Positions 1 through 10,481 of a DNA stretch of 64,000 nucleotides are shown one piece after another. Each line of letters begins with the position of its first letter. Positions within the stretch are counted from its first letter, which is position 1. The stretch is from positions 1,124,841 to 1,188,840 of the forward strand of contig NZ_KQ969037.1 in the NCBI RefSeq assembly GCF_001578705.1. The letters run 5' to 3'. The notes under the pieces were generated by a model, which was given only the letters and a program-made list of their open reading frames with translations, was not told the origin of the DNA and did not search any database. The translations under genes and the position numbers were made by a program. Origin of the DNA: Streptococcus oralis (GTDB lineage Bacteria; Bacillota; Bacilli; Lactobacillales; Streptococcaceae).

Positions 1-1578
<1,578 letters not shown>

Positions 1579-1603
1579 TCATTATTTTAATATTCTATAG
1601 TCT

Positions 1604-1641
1604 ATGATAGCGCTTTTTAAAATTTTATGCAAGCGTTTGCC
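1604..1641 (-). promoter_or_regulatory. dexB promoter with cre-like operator
   Basis: On the minus strand a -35 TTGCAT (1627-1632) and a -10 TATCAT (1604-1609) are 17 bp apart. The -35 lies inside GGCAAACGCTTGCAT (to 1641), a good match to a LacI-family catabolite-responsive element. CcpA is the likely repressor. A MalR-type maltose regulator would bind a similar site, and the sequence cannot separate the two. Nearly the same arrangement precedes pulA. Confidence 0.7.
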
Positions 1642-1696
1642 TAATCTTTTTGATTTCTTTTTTACCTTTATAGTTTCCTAACTTCCAATTTTTTAT

Positions 1697-1702
1697 TATA
1701 AT
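1697..1702 (+). promoter_or_regulatory. -10 box of UPF0371 gene
   Basis: A perfect TATAAT lies 20 bp before the ATG at 1722, giving a very short leader that still includes the GAGG ribosome site at 1711-1714. No convincing -35 hexamer is present at the expected distance. Confidence 0.5.
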
Positions 1703-1721
1703 GGAGGTCAGAGGTAAAAAA

Positions 1722-3206
1722 ATGAAAAAACAAGCTTTTAGTTCTGAACAATATTTGAATCTACAACGCGACCACATTTTGGAGCGTATTAACCAATTTG
1801 ACGGCAAGCTTTACCTAGAGTTTGGTGGCAAAATGTTAGAAGATTTCCACGCCGCTCGTGTACTTCCTGGTTATGAGCCTGATAACAAAATCAAGCTCTT
1901 GCAGGAGTTGAAAGAGCAGGTTGAGGTTGTTATCGCCATTAATGCTAGCAACATCGAGCATTCCAAAGCACGTGGTGACTTGGGTATTTCCTATGACCAA
2001 GAAGTTCTTCGCTTGATTGATAAATTCAATGAATTGGGGATTTTTGTCGAATCTGTTGTCATCACACAATACGCTGGCCAACCCGCTGCAGATGCCTTCC
2101 GCAACCAGCTAGAGAAAAACGGAATTGATTCTTATCTTCATTATCCAATCAAAGGATACCCAACGGATATGGATCATATCATTTCTCCAGAAGGTATGGG
2201 GAAAAATGACTACATCAAAACCAGTCGTAAATTAATCGTCGTAACGGCTCCTGGACCTGGTTCTGGAAAATTGGCAACCTGTGTGTCCAATATGTACCAC
2301 GATCAAATCAACGGTATCAAGTCTGGCTACGCTAAGTTTGAAACTTTCCCAGTCTGGAACCTGCCCCTTCATCATCCAGTCAACTTGGCCTACGAGGCTG
2401 CTACAGCAGACCTAGATGATGTCAACATGATTGACCCCTTCCATCTCCAAACCTACGGAGAAACCACTGTCAACTACAACCGTGATATCGAAATTTTCCC
2501 AGTGCTCAAGCGCATGCTAGAACGTATCCTAGGTGAATCTCCATACGCTTCACCGACAGACATGGGTGTCAACATGGTTGGTTTTGCTATTACAGATAAT
2601 GAAGCCGCTATCGAAGCTTCTAAACAAGAAATCATCCGTCGCTACTATCAAACCGTTCTTGATTTCAAAGCTGAAAAAGTCGGAGAAACTGCTGTCAAGA
2701 AGATTGAACTTCTCATGAACGACCTCGGTATCACACCTGCAGACCGTAAAGTTGCTGTCGCAGCACGTCAAAAGGCTGACGAAACTGGCGGACCTGCCCT
2801 AGCTCTCGAATTACCATCTGGTGACATTGTCACTGGTAAAAACTCAGAACTCTTTGGTCCAACAGCTGCTGCCTTGATCAATGCCATCAAGAAATCCGCT
2901 AACATCGCTAAAGAAGTAAAACTAATCGAGCCTGAAGTTGTCAAACCAATCCAAGGTCTTAAGATCAACCATCTAGGCAGTCGCAATCCGCGCCTGCACT
3001 CAAATGAAATCCTGATTGCTCTTGCCATCACAGCCATGGAAAACCCTGATGCTGCGCGCGCTATGAAGGAACTTGGTAACCTCAAAGGAAGCGAAGCTCA
3101 CTCAACTATCATCTTGACAGACGAAGACAAGAACGTCCTTCGCAAGCTAGGCATCAACGTGACCTTTGACCCTTACTACCAATACGATCGCTTGTATCGC
3201 AAATAA
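1722..3206 (+). CDS. UPF0371 (DUF1846) family protein
   Basis: This 494-residue cytoplasmic protein belongs to the conserved DUF1846/UPF0371 family; the pneumococcal member sits beside dexB and luxS. Its biochemical role is not established. It has no signal peptide or membrane segment. A glycine-rich TAPGPGSGK stretch near residue 180 suggests phosphate or nucleotide binding, which is inference only. The start at 1722 is chosen because GAGG lies 7-8 bases before it; an in-frame ATG at 1701 overlaps the -10 box and has no ribosome site. The gene is divergent from dexB and ends at a strong bidirectional terminator. Confidence 0.9.
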   Translation: MKKQAFSSEQYLNLQRDHILERINQFDGKLYLEFGGKMLEDFHAARVLPGYEPDNKIKLLQELKEQVEVVIAINASNIEHSKARGDLGISYDQEVLRLIDKFNELGIFVESVVITQYAGQPAADAFRNQLEKNGIDSYLHYPIKGYPTDMDHIISPEGMGKNDYIKTSRKLIVVTAPGPGSGKLATCVSNMYHDQINGIKSGYAKFETFPVWNLPLHHPVNLAYEAATADLDDVNMIDPFHLQTYGETTVNYNRDIEIFPVLKRMLERILGESPYASPTDMGVNMVGFAITDNEAAIEASKQEIIRRYYQTVLDFKAEKVGETAVKKIELLMNDLGITPADRKVAVAARQKADETGGPALALELPSGDIVTGKNSELFGPTAAALINAIKKSANIAKEVKLIEPEVVKPIQGLKINHLGSRNPRLHSNEILIALAITAMENPDAARAMKELGNLKGSEAHSTIILTDEDKNVLRKLGINVTFDPYYQYDRLYRK

Positions 3207-3271
3207 ATGAACAAGGCTGGGAAAAAAACTCAATCTGAGGGAAAATCCAGTAAATCTTTACATGATAAAAG

Positions 3272-3323
3272 ATAAAACGCATAATATCAAGTTTTTTTGA
3301 ACACTTGGTATTATGCGTTTTAT
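3272..3323. terminator. Bidirectional rho-independent terminator
   Basis: Arms of about 20 bases (ATAAAACGCATAATATCAAG and its near-complement ending TATTATGCGTTTTAT) surround a T-rich loop. It lies between the converging UPF0371 gene and the kinase gene and should serve both. The hairpin and its flank (3220-3270) look like an intergenic repeat seen elsewhere in mitis-group genomes; that is recollection, not a search. Confidence 0.85.
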
Positions 3324-3341
3324 GTTTCTTTCCATCCTCAT

Positions 3342-4373
3342 TTATTTCAATGAAATTGTCAACTCGACACAGGCTCCTCCTTGGTCTGGATTGAGCAGGG
3401 TCAGACGACCACCGTGCAAGAGAGCTACCTGCTTAGAAAAGGCTAAGCCGATTCCATGATGGGGATTAGCTGAATTGCGGCTTTGGTCACTCTGATAAAA
3501 GAGCTGTTCCGCTCCCAGCAGCATCTCCTCTGAAAATGCAGGGCCATTGTTCCAGATAGCAAAAACCAACTGGTCCTGCTGCACTGATACCGTCAGCTTC
3601 ACTTCCTTTTGATCCGGGTCAGCATGTTCAAGCGCATTCAGTAAAATATTGAGCAAAGCTCGCTTGAGATAGTCCAAATGAATTGATAAACTCAAGCTAG
3701 GATCACAATCTTCTTGGAGACAAAAACGATAGCTTTCCTGTTTGCTGAACAGTGCCCAGTCGTCCTGTAGATCAGCCAAAAAGTCCCCTAAGGAAAGCTG
3801 ACTGAACTGATTAGCATCAATCTGAAAAGTCTTAGCATAATCAATCAAAGAGCCACAATACTCTTCCATCTTGTGACTGGCCTGCAAAATCTCAGCAGCA
3901 TAGTCTGCCTGTGGCTGGTCCAACTGCGCCAATTCCAAGAGCTCAGCATTCCCCTTAATCACAGTTAAGGGCGTTTTCAAATCGTGCGATGTCGCTGATA
4001 GCTGTAGAATCAACTCCTGATTGTGCTGCTGCTCTTTTTCTAGAAGACGAGCATTTTCTTGATGGCTGCTTCGTAAATCGCTATAAACTTCTAGCATTTC
4101 CTCGATCCGAAAAAGCTGGCTTTGATTTTCTTCTAAAAGCTTCTCGCTCTTTAGCATTTTTATTTCCCTGTCGATTTTTCGGAGCAATTTCAAAATATGA
4201 TAAAAAGTAATCAGCAGCAAGCTCCCTGCCCAAAAGAACAAGGTGAAAAGGGCATAATCGCTGCCTTGTGTAAATTCATAGCCGATAAGCACAAAAATCA
4301 AAACATGAAAAAAGACGATTTTTAAACTGGTTGTCCAGACTAGGCTTTTAAAATTTCGGGTTCTAATTGCCAT
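3342..4373 (-). CDS. Sensor histidine kinase, lantibiotic (LanK/NisK-like) type
   Basis: This 343-residue membrane kinase has two N-terminal membrane segments (about residues 13-32 and 42-60) with almost no extracellular loop, then a coiled linker. The H-box is SHDLKTPLTVIKGN (His about 131), followed by an N-box (ILLNALEHADP) and a G-box (HHGIGLAFSK). The H-box form is that of lantibiotic and bacitracin sensor kinases. A kinase with so little extracellular loop often senses through a partner transporter or within the membrane. It overlaps the regulator gene by 34 bases and is the last gene of a five-gene operon (ATPase, permease, permease, regulator, kinase). Confidence 0.85.
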   Translation of the reverse strand: MAIRTRNFKSLVWTTSLKIVFFHVLIFVLIGYEFTQGSDYALFTLFFWAGSLLLITFYHILKLLRKIDREIKMLKSEKLLEENQSQLFRIEEMLEVYSDLRSSHQENARLLEKEQQHNQELILQLSATSHDLKTPLTVIKGNAELLELAQLDQPQADYAAEILQASHKMEEYCGSLIDYAKTFQIDANQFSQLSLGDFLADLQDDWALFSKQESYRFCLQEDCDPSLSLSIHLDYLKRALLNILLNALEHADPDQKEVKLTVSVQQDQLVFAIWNNGPAFSEEMLLGAEQLFYQSDQSRNSANPHHGIGLAFSKQVALLHGGRLTLLNPDQGGACVELTISLK

Positions 4374-5038
4374 CTATAGCCTACTCCTCTCACTGTTGCG
4401 ATTGCTTGCAGCCCTTCTTGTTTGCATTTTTGACGAATCTGATATACGTATTCTGAGATGGAACGAAGCTGTGTTTCTGAACTTTCTGGGTAAAGCAAGG
4501 TATGCAGACGTTCAGCTGAAAAGGTCTGTTTGGGATTGCTAGCTAGTAAATGCAGCAATTTAAACTCTCGCTCTGAGAATTTCAAGACTTTACCAAAACA
4601 GGCAACTTCATAGCGCTCCGGATAAAATTGACAAGAAGCAATTTCAGAATAGCGCTCCTCACGTCTTTCCTCCCGCCGAAGATGAGCCTTGACACGCGCC
4701 AGCAATTCGTTGGTCCCAAAAGGTTTGACAATATAGTCATCTGCTCCGCGAAAGAGCCCTTCCACCTTGTCAGCCTCCAATTCCTTAGCCGTCAGAAATA
4801 TGATTGGGCAAGAAAGATGCGGACGAATATAGGAACACAGCTCAAAACCATTAACAGGCTCCATCATCACATCCAGCAGAACCAAGTCATATCCGACAAA
4901 ATGTGTCAGCTCTAGCTCTTCTATCCGATCAAGCGTCGTCACATCATAAGCATCGAGCTCTAGGACGTTTTTCACCAGCTTTAAAATGCTCTGGTCGTCA
5001 TCAACCACCAAAATACGATACTGTCTCATGATTTCCAT
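4340..5038 (-). CDS. OmpR-family response regulator (LanR-like)
   Basis: This 232-residue regulator has a receiver domain (residues 1-115) with the acidic pair in VVDDD, the phosphoacceptor Asp in DLVLLDVMM (about D57) and the conserved Lys in VKPFG. A C-terminal winged helix (about 135-228) ends VRGVGYRW. It is the partner of the adjoining kinase. It presumably binds the TCTGAACTA direct repeats at 7312-7331 ahead of the operon, as NisR/SpaR-type regulators do at repeats of the same spacing. Translation probably starts at 5038 after AGAGG, though an in-frame ATG three codons later is possible. Confidence 0.87.
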   Translation of the reverse strand: MEIMRQYRILVVDDDQSILKLVKNVLELDAYDVTTLDRIEELELTHFVGYDLVLLDVMMEPVNGFELCSYIRPHLSCPIIFLTAKELEADKVEGLFRGADDYIVKPFGTNELLARVKAHLRREERREERYSEIASCQFYPERYEVACFGKVLKFSEREFKLLHLLASNPKQTFSAERLHTLLYPESSETQLRSISEYVYQIRQKCKQEGLQAIATVRGVGYRWQLEPEILKA

Positions 5039-5050
5039 TATAGCATACCT

Positions 5051-5773
5051 CTAACGAACATCTCGTTTCAAGGTTAAGAATATAGCAGAGCTCCAAACCA
5101 AAGCTAGCCAGAACAGCTGTATTCCCAGCCCTGATAGATCTATTGAATGCTGAAGTCCTTCATAGTCAAAAAGATTTAGCGTAGCCAGATCGGGCAGGTA
5201 TTTTGCTTCCTGGATAAAAGTTGCCAATAAACGGCTGAGACCAATCAAGAGAGGAAAGAGCACCGATACCGGCACAACCCAAGATTGAAAGAGCAAAGCG
5301 AGGCCGGCAGTTAAAAAAGCCAGAAAAAGATTGCTGAGAAGACCAAAAGAGCTGTAATAAAGGAATTTCCCCAGCAAGGACCAGCTAAAGTCCAGGTCAA
5401 AACGAGCCAGCATAACAAGGAAACAGCTGCTTATAATGATACTATAGAGAACCAAGAGCAGCAAGACCAGAAAAAGGAATTTCCCAGCCAACCAAGCCTT
5501 TCTATTTGATACAGTTAGAAAATTCGCTCGCATCCCAGACTTGACAAACTCCTGGGCAAAATAGAGGGAAGTAAAGATGACGATGACAGGCTGCGCCAGA
5601 TAGAGGGCATGCAAAGTCTCACTCAGAGCCTTTGTCTGGCAAACTGCTGTTTGACTGTAGTCAAGATTCATCAGAAAAAATGGAACGATTACCAGAGCCA
5701 CCAAGGCTACACCAAGAGCGAGATAGTAAGAACGGAACTTAATCCATTCGCTTCTAAGTAGAGCTTTTATCAT
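5051..5773 (-). CDS. ABC-2 type permease subunit (second)
   Basis: This 240-residue integral membrane protein has about six hydrophobic segments and the N-terminal MIKALLRSEWIKFRSY typical of ABC-2/LanG-like permeases. The start at 5773 is chosen because its ATG overlaps the TGA of the preceding permease (TGATG), a translational-coupling arrangement. An upstream in-frame start at 5842 would lie wholly inside the previous gene. With the first permease and the ATPase it would form an exporter; the linked two-component system suggests an antimicrobial peptide or envelope-active compound as substrate. Substrate unknown. Confidence 0.8.
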   Translation of the reverse strand: MIKALLRSEWIKFRSYYLALGVALVALVIVPFFLMNLDYSQTAVCQTKALSETLHALYLAQPVIVIFTSLYFAQEFVKSGMRANFLTVSNRKAWLAGKFLFLVLLLLVLYSIIISSCFLVMLARFDLDFSWSLLGKFLYYSSFGLLSNLFLAFLTAGLALLFQSWVVPVSVLFPLLIGLSRLLATFIQEAKYLPDLATLNLFDYEGLQHSIDLSGLGIQLFWLALVWSSAIFLTLKRDVR

Positions 5774-6561
5774 CAGTATCGCCCTCCTAAATCCGTCTTC
5801 AAAAAGCGCAGAGAAGTCATGCCGCCGATGATTAGTATCCATGCGCCAAGTATCAACAGCCCTTGCAAGGGATTGTTAGCATATTGGGAAGTTGGCGTTG
5901 CAGCAAACAACTCTCCTGCTGGCTGTGGCAGATAAGCTCCCCAACTCGTGTGAGCTGCCAGGTAGTTTCCCAGATTATAGATTTGGGGTACGAGAAAAAG
6001 CAGGGGAACTAGCATGGTCCGAGCCAACAAACCTAACAAAAACGAAAGGATTCCCAATAAGGTCAGAGATAAGGTTTTCCACAAAATCAGACTCCAAGCT
6101 GCCTGATTGAGCAGAATCGGATCAAGCCCTTCCTTTCCTAAAGCGAGATGCATGACCATATAACTAAAGTAGATTGATAAAAAGCTAGTAGCAAGAGAAA
6201 AGCAAGTAAAGGTCATGAGTTTCCCCACAAGCAACTTCAGGCGGTTATTACAGGTCAAGAGACTGGTTCTCAAGCTATGAGACTGAAATTCCAGTGCTCC
6301 CAAAATTCCAGCTAGAATGACCAAAACCATGACTGCCATAGAGGCCCCGTTGAGACCTAGATATTCCAGCGGATCAATGGCGTTTATCAGATTAGGAACC
6401 GTCTCAGGCGTAGCATCCAAGCCGATAGATAGATACTGTCGGCCCTCTAGCCAGGATACGGCAGGCACCAAGAGCAGCATGAAGGCCATACTCACTCTGA
6501 AAGCCTTGATTGATCGGATTTTCAACCATTCTGAATGCAATAAAGACATCGTTTCTTTCAT
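5773..6561 (-). CDS. ABC-2 type permease subunit (first)
   Basis: This 262-residue protein has about six membrane segments and begins MKETMSLLHSEWLKIRS. It resembles LanE-like and other ABC-2 permeases that pair with BcrA/DrrA-like ATPases. A strong AGGAGG, overlapping the end of the ATPase gene, precedes the ATG at 6561. The protein is related in layout to the following permease but not a close copy. A heteromeric permease pair with one ATPase is the usual composition of lantibiotic immunity transporters (LanFEG). Confidence 0.8.
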   Translation of the reverse strand: MKETMSLLHSEWLKIRSIKAFRVSMAFMLLLVPAVSWLEGRQYLSIGLDATPETVPNLINAIDPLEYLGLNGASMAVMVLVILAGILGALEFQSHSLRTSLLTCNNRLKLLVGKLMTFTCFSLATSFLSIYFSYMVMHLALGKEGLDPILLNQAAWSLILWKTLSLTLLGILSFLLGLLARTMLVPLLFLVPQIYNLGNYLAAHTSWGAYLPQPAGELFAATPTSQYANNPLQGLLILGAWILIIGGMTSLRFLKTDLGGRY

Positions 6562-6562
6562 C

Positions 6563-7270
6563 TTAAACCTCCTCTGTCAAATCAAAGAAGAGATCTTCTA
6601 GACTGTCTGAATCTTGCAGCACCTCTTCCAATCGTCCTTGCTCAATAATTCGCCCATGATGAATCAAGACCACATCATCTGTCACCATTTGTACCTCTGA
6701 CAGGATATGGGAAGATAGAAGTACCGTTTTCCCTAAATCAGCCTGCTGACGGATGAACTTTCTAAACCACTTAATCCCACTTGGATCCAGCCCATTAGTC
6801 GGCTCATCTAATATAAGAAACTGAGGATCACCCAGCAAAGCTGCGGCCAAACCCAGCCGCTGACCTTCCCCCAGAGACAGGCTTGACAAGAGGTCCTTTC
6901 TCTTATGAGCGATTCCAGTCATCTCTAAAACCTCATCGATCCGAGACTTGGGAATAGCATTACTTGCAGCAATAATATGCAGATGGTCGTAAACCTTTCT
7001 ATTTGGCAGACCTCCAATACCGTCAAAAGCTGCACCTACTGTTTTGAGAGGATAAATCATTGACTGATAGGTTTGTCCATCAAAAGTCGCAGTTCCTGCT
7101 GTCGCCCGATCTAAGCCCAAGAGAATCCTCAAGGTCGAGCTTTTTCCTGCACCATTATGTCCTAGAAAAGCCGTAATGCGACCACTCCTAGCTGTAAAAG
7201 AAATATCCTTTAAAATTTGCTTGTCTCCATATTTTTTAGAAACACGATCAATTTTTACAATATGTTCCAT
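6563..7270 (-). CDS. ABC transporter ATPase, BcrA/LanF-like
   Basis: This 235-residue ATPase has Walker A GHNGAGKSS, signature SLSLGEGQRL, Walker B FLILDEP and the switch His in LLSSH. Where the Q-loop glutamine normally lies the sequence reads VGAAFDG, so Asp replaces Gln; classical LanF proteins carry Glu there, and DrrA-like ATPases often show Asp. The start at 7270 follows AAAGGAG at a good distance; an in-frame start at 7309 overlaps the promoter. It is the first gene of the cassette. No lantibiotic precursor or modification gene is nearby, which suggests resistance or immunity rather than production. Confidence 0.85.
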   Translation of the reverse strand: MEHIVKIDRVSKKYGDKQILKDISFTARSGRITAFLGHNGAGKSSTLRILLGLDRATAGTATFDGQTYQSMIYPLKTVGAAFDGIGGLPNRKVYDHLHIIAASNAIPKSRIDEVLEMTGIAHKRKDLLSSLSLGEGQRLGLAAALLGDPQFLILDEPTNGLDPSGIKWFRKFIRQQADLGKTVLLSSHILSEVQMVTDDVVLIHHGRIIEQGRLEEVLQDSDSLEDLFFDLTEEV

Positions 7271-7298
7271 ACTGAACTCCTTTGTCTTTATTTTCTCC

Positions 7299-7331
7299 AG
7301 TATACCCAATCTAGTTCAGAATTAGTTCAGA
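7299..7331 (-). promoter_or_regulatory. Cassette promoter with nis-box-like direct repeats
   Basis: On the minus strand a perfect 9-bp repeat TCTGAACTA occurs twice with an 11-bp period (7323-7331 and 7312-7320). It is followed by a -10 TATACT (7299-7304) and stands where a -35 box would be. This matches the layout of NisR-type promoters, where TCTGA pentamers repeat every 11 bp just ahead of the -10. A weaker TCTGA lies at 7347-7351. It is likely activated by the cassette's own regulator. Confidence 0.7.
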
Positions 7332-7529
7332 GATTAAACAGAAATTTCAGAAAAAGTTGATCCACTTTTCAAAAGTCACCTTAGTTCCACTAGAAAAACT
7401 AAACTTTTCTTTCACAAGGTATTCTTCTCTCCATTCTTTCTTTATAATTCTGAGGTTTATGTATAGAGACTTTATTATCATTCTAGTACCAAAAAGTCAC
7501 TTATCAAACTCCATCAACAGCAACCTTTA

Positions 7530-7538
7530 TGATATAAT
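7530..7538 (+). promoter_or_regulatory. luxS promoter (extended -10)
   Basis: TGATATAAT forms an extended -10 element 28 bp before the luxS ATG, which would explain the lack of a good -35. The 7360-7528 stretch between this and the divergent cassette promoter shows nothing else I can support. Confidence 0.6.
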
Positions 7539-7565
7539 GAAAGAAGCAAATTGAAAGGATTTACC

Positions 7566-8048
7566 ATGTCAAAAGAAGTTATTGTTGAAAGTTTTGAACT
7601 TGACCACACTATTGTTAAAGCACCCTATGTTCGCTTGATTGGGGAAGAAACAGGGCCAAAGGGAGACATCATCTCCAACTTTGATATTCGCTTGGTACAG
7701 CCAAATGAGGACTCTATCCCTACCGCTGGCCTTCACACCATTGAGCACCTCTTAGCCAAACTCATCCGTACCCGCATTGACGGTATGATTGACTGTTCGC
7801 CATTTGGTTGTCGTACAGGCTTCCACATGATTATGTGGGGACGCCATACCAGCGCTGAGATTGCAGCCGTTATCAAGGATTCACTCAAGGAAATTGCTGA
7901 AACCACTACTTGGGAAGATGTTCCTGGAACAACCATCGAATCTTGCGGAAACTACAAGGACCACAGCCTCTTTTCTGCTAAAGAATGGGCAAAACTCATC
8001 TTGGAACAAGGAATATCAGATGATGCCTTTGAGCGTCATGTCATCTAA
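7566..8048 (+). CDS. luxS: S-ribosylhomocysteine lyase LuxS
   Basis: This 160-residue cytosolic metalloenzyme cleaves S-ribosylhomocysteine to homocysteine and DPD, the AI-2 precursor, in the activated methyl cycle. Metal ligands are visible as H57 and H61 in HTIEH and C127 in ESCGNY; the catalytic Cys is C82 in FGCRTGF. The length equals the usual length. The ATG at 7566 follows AAAGGA; the longer frame from 7551 adds five residues without support. The neighbours (UPF0371 gene on one side, clpL converging on the other) agree with the pneumococcal order, except for the five-gene cassette inserted on the left. Confidence 0.97.
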   Translation: MSKEVIVESFELDHTIVKAPYVRLIGEETGPKGDIISNFDIRLVQPNEDSIPTAGLHTIEHLLAKLIRTRIDGMIDCSPFGCRTGFHMIMWGRHTSAEIAAVIKDSLKEIAETTTWEDVPGTTIESCGNYKDHSLFSAKEWAKLILEQGISDDAFERHVI

Positions 8049-8054
8049 ACAAAT

Positions 8055-8090
8055 AAAGGAACCAGCTTTTTAGCTAGTTCCTTATTTTTT
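8055..8090. terminator. Bidirectional terminator between luxS and clpL
   Basis: Arms AAGGAACCAGCT and AGCTAGTTCCTT with one mismatch and a T-run on the plus-strand side. It lies between converging genes and probably serves both. Confidence 0.8.
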
Positions 8091-8107
8091 ATTCTCAAAA
8101 TCTCGAG

Positions 8108-10213
8108 TTAGGCTTTTTCACGAATGACCAAAACGCCATCTTCCATATCTGCTTCCAAATGTTTGGCATCTAGATGATCCAAGTGGAAGTCTGTCACCTT
8201 ATCACGAATTTGTTGTTCAACCACGCGACGAAGAGGACGGACACCCATAACTTCGTCATAGCCTTCTTCTGTGATAAAGTCCTTAGCTGCTTGGCTGACT
8301 TCCAAATCAATGTCTTTCTTAGCCAAGGTTTGGTTGACTTCAGCCAACATCAAGTCCACAATCTTAGAAAGGTCTTCCTTATTCAAGTGTGAAAACTCGA
8401 TAACTGCATTAAAGCGGTTAAGGAATTCTGGACGGAAGTATGGTTTCAAACGATCCATTAATTCTGGCTTATCTGCATCTTCTGTCAAGTTAGCTTCATA
8501 GCCAAAGCCAGCATTTGATGTTGCGATAATGACAGTGTTCTTGAAGTTCACTGTATTGCCTTGACCATCAGTCAAACGACCATCATCCAAGACTTGGAGG
8601 AGAAGAGTAATCACTTGAGGATCAGCCTTTTCAATCTCGTCCAAGAGAATGATAGAGTATGGATTGCGACGAACACGTTCTGTCAAGGTATTGCTATTGT
8701 CATCATACCCCACATAACCTGCTGTTGTACCGATCAACTTAGATACAGCTGTGCGGTCACTGTATTCAGACATATCCAAACGAATGATAGCATCCTTAGT
8801 TCCAAACATATCCAGTGCCAATTGCTTAGCAAGCTCGGTCTTACCAACCCCAGTTGGGCCTACAAAGAGGAAGCTACCGATTGGGCGATTGCCTTCATCA
8901 AATCCTGCACGGTTACGACGGATAGCACGAGCTACAGCTTCAACCGCCTTGTCTTGGCCGATAACCTTGTGTTCCAAACGATGAGCCATATCTTTCAAAC
9001 GTTCGATGTCTGACGCCCCCATTTGTGACACTGGAATACCCGTCATTCGTTCCACAGATTCAGCCACATCGTTGATGCTAGCAGTCACTTTCATGTCTTC
9101 TGTGTGGTTTTCAACTTTTTTCTCCAATTCTGCAATACGTGTCTTAGCATTGAGAGCTGCTTCAAAGTCTTCTGCTTCAACTGCTTTTTCTTGCTTGTCT
9201 TTTTCTGCTTCAATTTCACGTTCAACAGCATGCACATCTGTTACAGGATGTTGAGCTGCCAAGTGAGCTGCCGTTACATCGACAAGGTCGATAGCCTTAT
9301 CTGGCAAGCTACGTTGAGGAATGTATTGGATAGAATAATCCACTGCTGCTTTCAAAACTTCGTCTGGCAAGATGACATTGTGGTGTTGTTGATAGAGGTC
9401 ACGAATCCCTTGAAGGATTTTAAAAGTATCCTCTGCCGAAGGAGCATTGACCTTCACTTCGTTGAAACGACGAGCAAGAGCTGCATTTTTCAAGATGGTG
9501 TTACGGTATTCATCTTGAGTTGTCGCTCCAATAACAGTCAACTCACCACGAGAGAGAGCTGGTTTGAGAATATCCGCAAGCCCCTTAGAACCACTGTCTC
9601 CACCAGTGCTACCAGCACCAAGAATTTGGTGAATTTCATCAAAGAAGAGGATAATATTTCCTGCTTCTTTCACTTCATTGACTAAGTTTTGAACGTTTTC
9701 TTCAAAGCTACCACGGTATTGAGTACCAGCCTCAAGACCTGAGATATCAATAGAAATAATTTCCTTATTCTTAATAGCAGCTGGAACATCTCCATTCACA
9801 ATAGCTTGTGCTAGGCCTTCGACAACGGCTGTCTTACCAACACCTGCATCTCCGACAAGTACAGGATTGTTCTTGGTACGACGTGAGAGGATTTCAGATG
9901 TTTCTTGAATTTCCTTGTTTCGTCCGATAACAGGATCCAGCTTACCCTCACGAGCTTCTGCGGTCAAGTTTCGACCTAGTTTAGCAAGGACACCGTCTTG
10001 TTTCATACCTGAAGCGTGTTGTTGCATTTGTCCATCAACTTCTGCATTTCCTGGCAATTGACCAGTTGCACGATAATGAGCAAATTCCTCAGGTGTCACT
10101 TCACGTCCATTAATCAAGTAGCGACGATTTTCAGAACTATATCCTCGCATACCACCCATCAATTGGTTAAATAAATTATCCATGTTGTTAAAGTTATTAA
10201 AGTTGTTGTTCAT
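8108..10213 (-). CDS. clpL: ATP-dependent chaperone ClpL
   Basis: This 701-residue HSP100 chaperone is found in Gram-positive bacteria. It acts without ClpP as a disaggregase and heat-shock protein. The N-terminus is short and rich in Asn and Met rather than a Clp-N domain. There are two AAA+ modules: Walker A GDAGVGKT at about 121-128 and GPTGVGKT at about 451-458, with a coiled UVR-like middle region near 330-370. The second of two in-frame ATGs (10213) is chosen because GAGG lies 8 bases before it and only 2 bases before the first (10219). CtsR boxes upstream predict repression at normal temperature. Confidence 0.96.
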   Translation of the reverse strand: MNNNFNNFNNMDNLFNQLMGGMRGYSSENRRYLINGREVTPEEFAHYRATGQLPGNAEVDGQMQQHASGMKQDGVLAKLGRNLTAEAREGKLDPVIGRNKEIQETSEILSRRTKNNPVLVGDAGVGKTAVVEGLAQAIVNGDVPAAIKNKEIISIDISGLEAGTQYRGSFEENVQNLVNEVKEAGNIILFFDEIHQILGAGSTGGDSGSKGLADILKPALSRGELTVIGATTQDEYRNTILKNAALARRFNEVKVNAPSAEDTFKILQGIRDLYQQHHNVILPDEVLKAAVDYSIQYIPQRSLPDKAIDLVDVTAAHLAAQHPVTDVHAVEREIEAEKDKQEKAVEAEDFEAALNAKTRIAELEKKVENHTEDMKVTASINDVAESVERMTGIPVSQMGASDIERLKDMAHRLEHKVIGQDKAVEAVARAIRRNRAGFDEGNRPIGSFLFVGPTGVGKTELAKQLALDMFGTKDAIIRLDMSEYSDRTAVSKLIGTTAGYVGYDDNSNTLTERVRRNPYSIILLDEIEKADPQVITLLLQVLDDGRLTDGQGNTVNFKNTVIIATSNAGFGYEANLTEDADKPELMDRLKPYFRPEFLNRFNAVIEFSHLNKEDLSKIVDLMLAEVNQTLAKKDIDLEVSQAAKDFITEEGYDEVMGVRPLRRVVEQQIRDKVTDFHLDHLDAKHLEADMEDGVLVIREKA

Positions 10214-10255
10214 ATTCATTACCTCGTTTATTGTTAATTATTTGCGATCTCTGAT

Positions 10256-10272
10256 ATTGACTATCTTTGACC
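10256..10272 (-). promoter_or_regulatory. CtsR box, clpL-proximal
   Basis: GGTCAAA-GAT-AGTCAAT on the minus strand matches the CtsR heptad repeat with one change in the second heptad. It lies between the 29-codon ORF and clpL, about 40 bp before the start codon, with no clear promoter of its own. Confidence 0.75.
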
Positions 10273-10296
10273 TTTGTTTTAAAAATTTTAGACTAG

Positions 10297-10386
10297 CTAA
10301 CTAGCTATCCTACGTATAATTTCTGGTTTTTCTTTTTTAAATAAGCCTTTTATCATCTTCTTTTCAAAGTCTGTTAGATTAAACAT
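10297..10386 (-). CDS. Putative 29-residue peptide in the clpL leader
   Basis: A short ORF starts at the ATG at 10386, preceded by a strong AGGGGTGAGG ribosome site, and encodes a basic peptide beginning MFNLTDFEKKMIKGLFKK and ending in RRIAS. It lies between the clpL promoter and clpL, so any clpL transcript from the mapped promoter would include it. I recall a short hypothetical gene annotated at this place in pneumococcus. The sequence is charged and probably helical, with no signal peptide or membrane segment. It could be a real small protein or a leader peptide that influences clpL. Function unknown. Confidence 0.55.
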   Translation of the reverse strand: MFNLTDFEKKMIKGLFKKEKPEIIRRIAS

Positions 10387-10481
10387 AGGCCTCACCCCTT
10401 TCTCGGGATTCTATACCTCATTCTCAAAGACTAATTCGTTGAAAATGAGCTTTCTAAGGAATTCATTTTCCTTATGTTTCT

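Noticed and set aside
3207-7565. Lantibiotic precursor gene or lanB/C/M within the cassette
   Set aside because: I read both flanks and the intergenic gaps and found no small Cys/Ser/Thr-rich peptide and no modification enzyme.
9104-9685. 193-codon open frame antisense to clpL
   Set aside because: It lies wholly inside the coding region of clpL, has no ribosome site, and its Cys/Phe/Ser-rich composition is typical of reverse-complement shadows.
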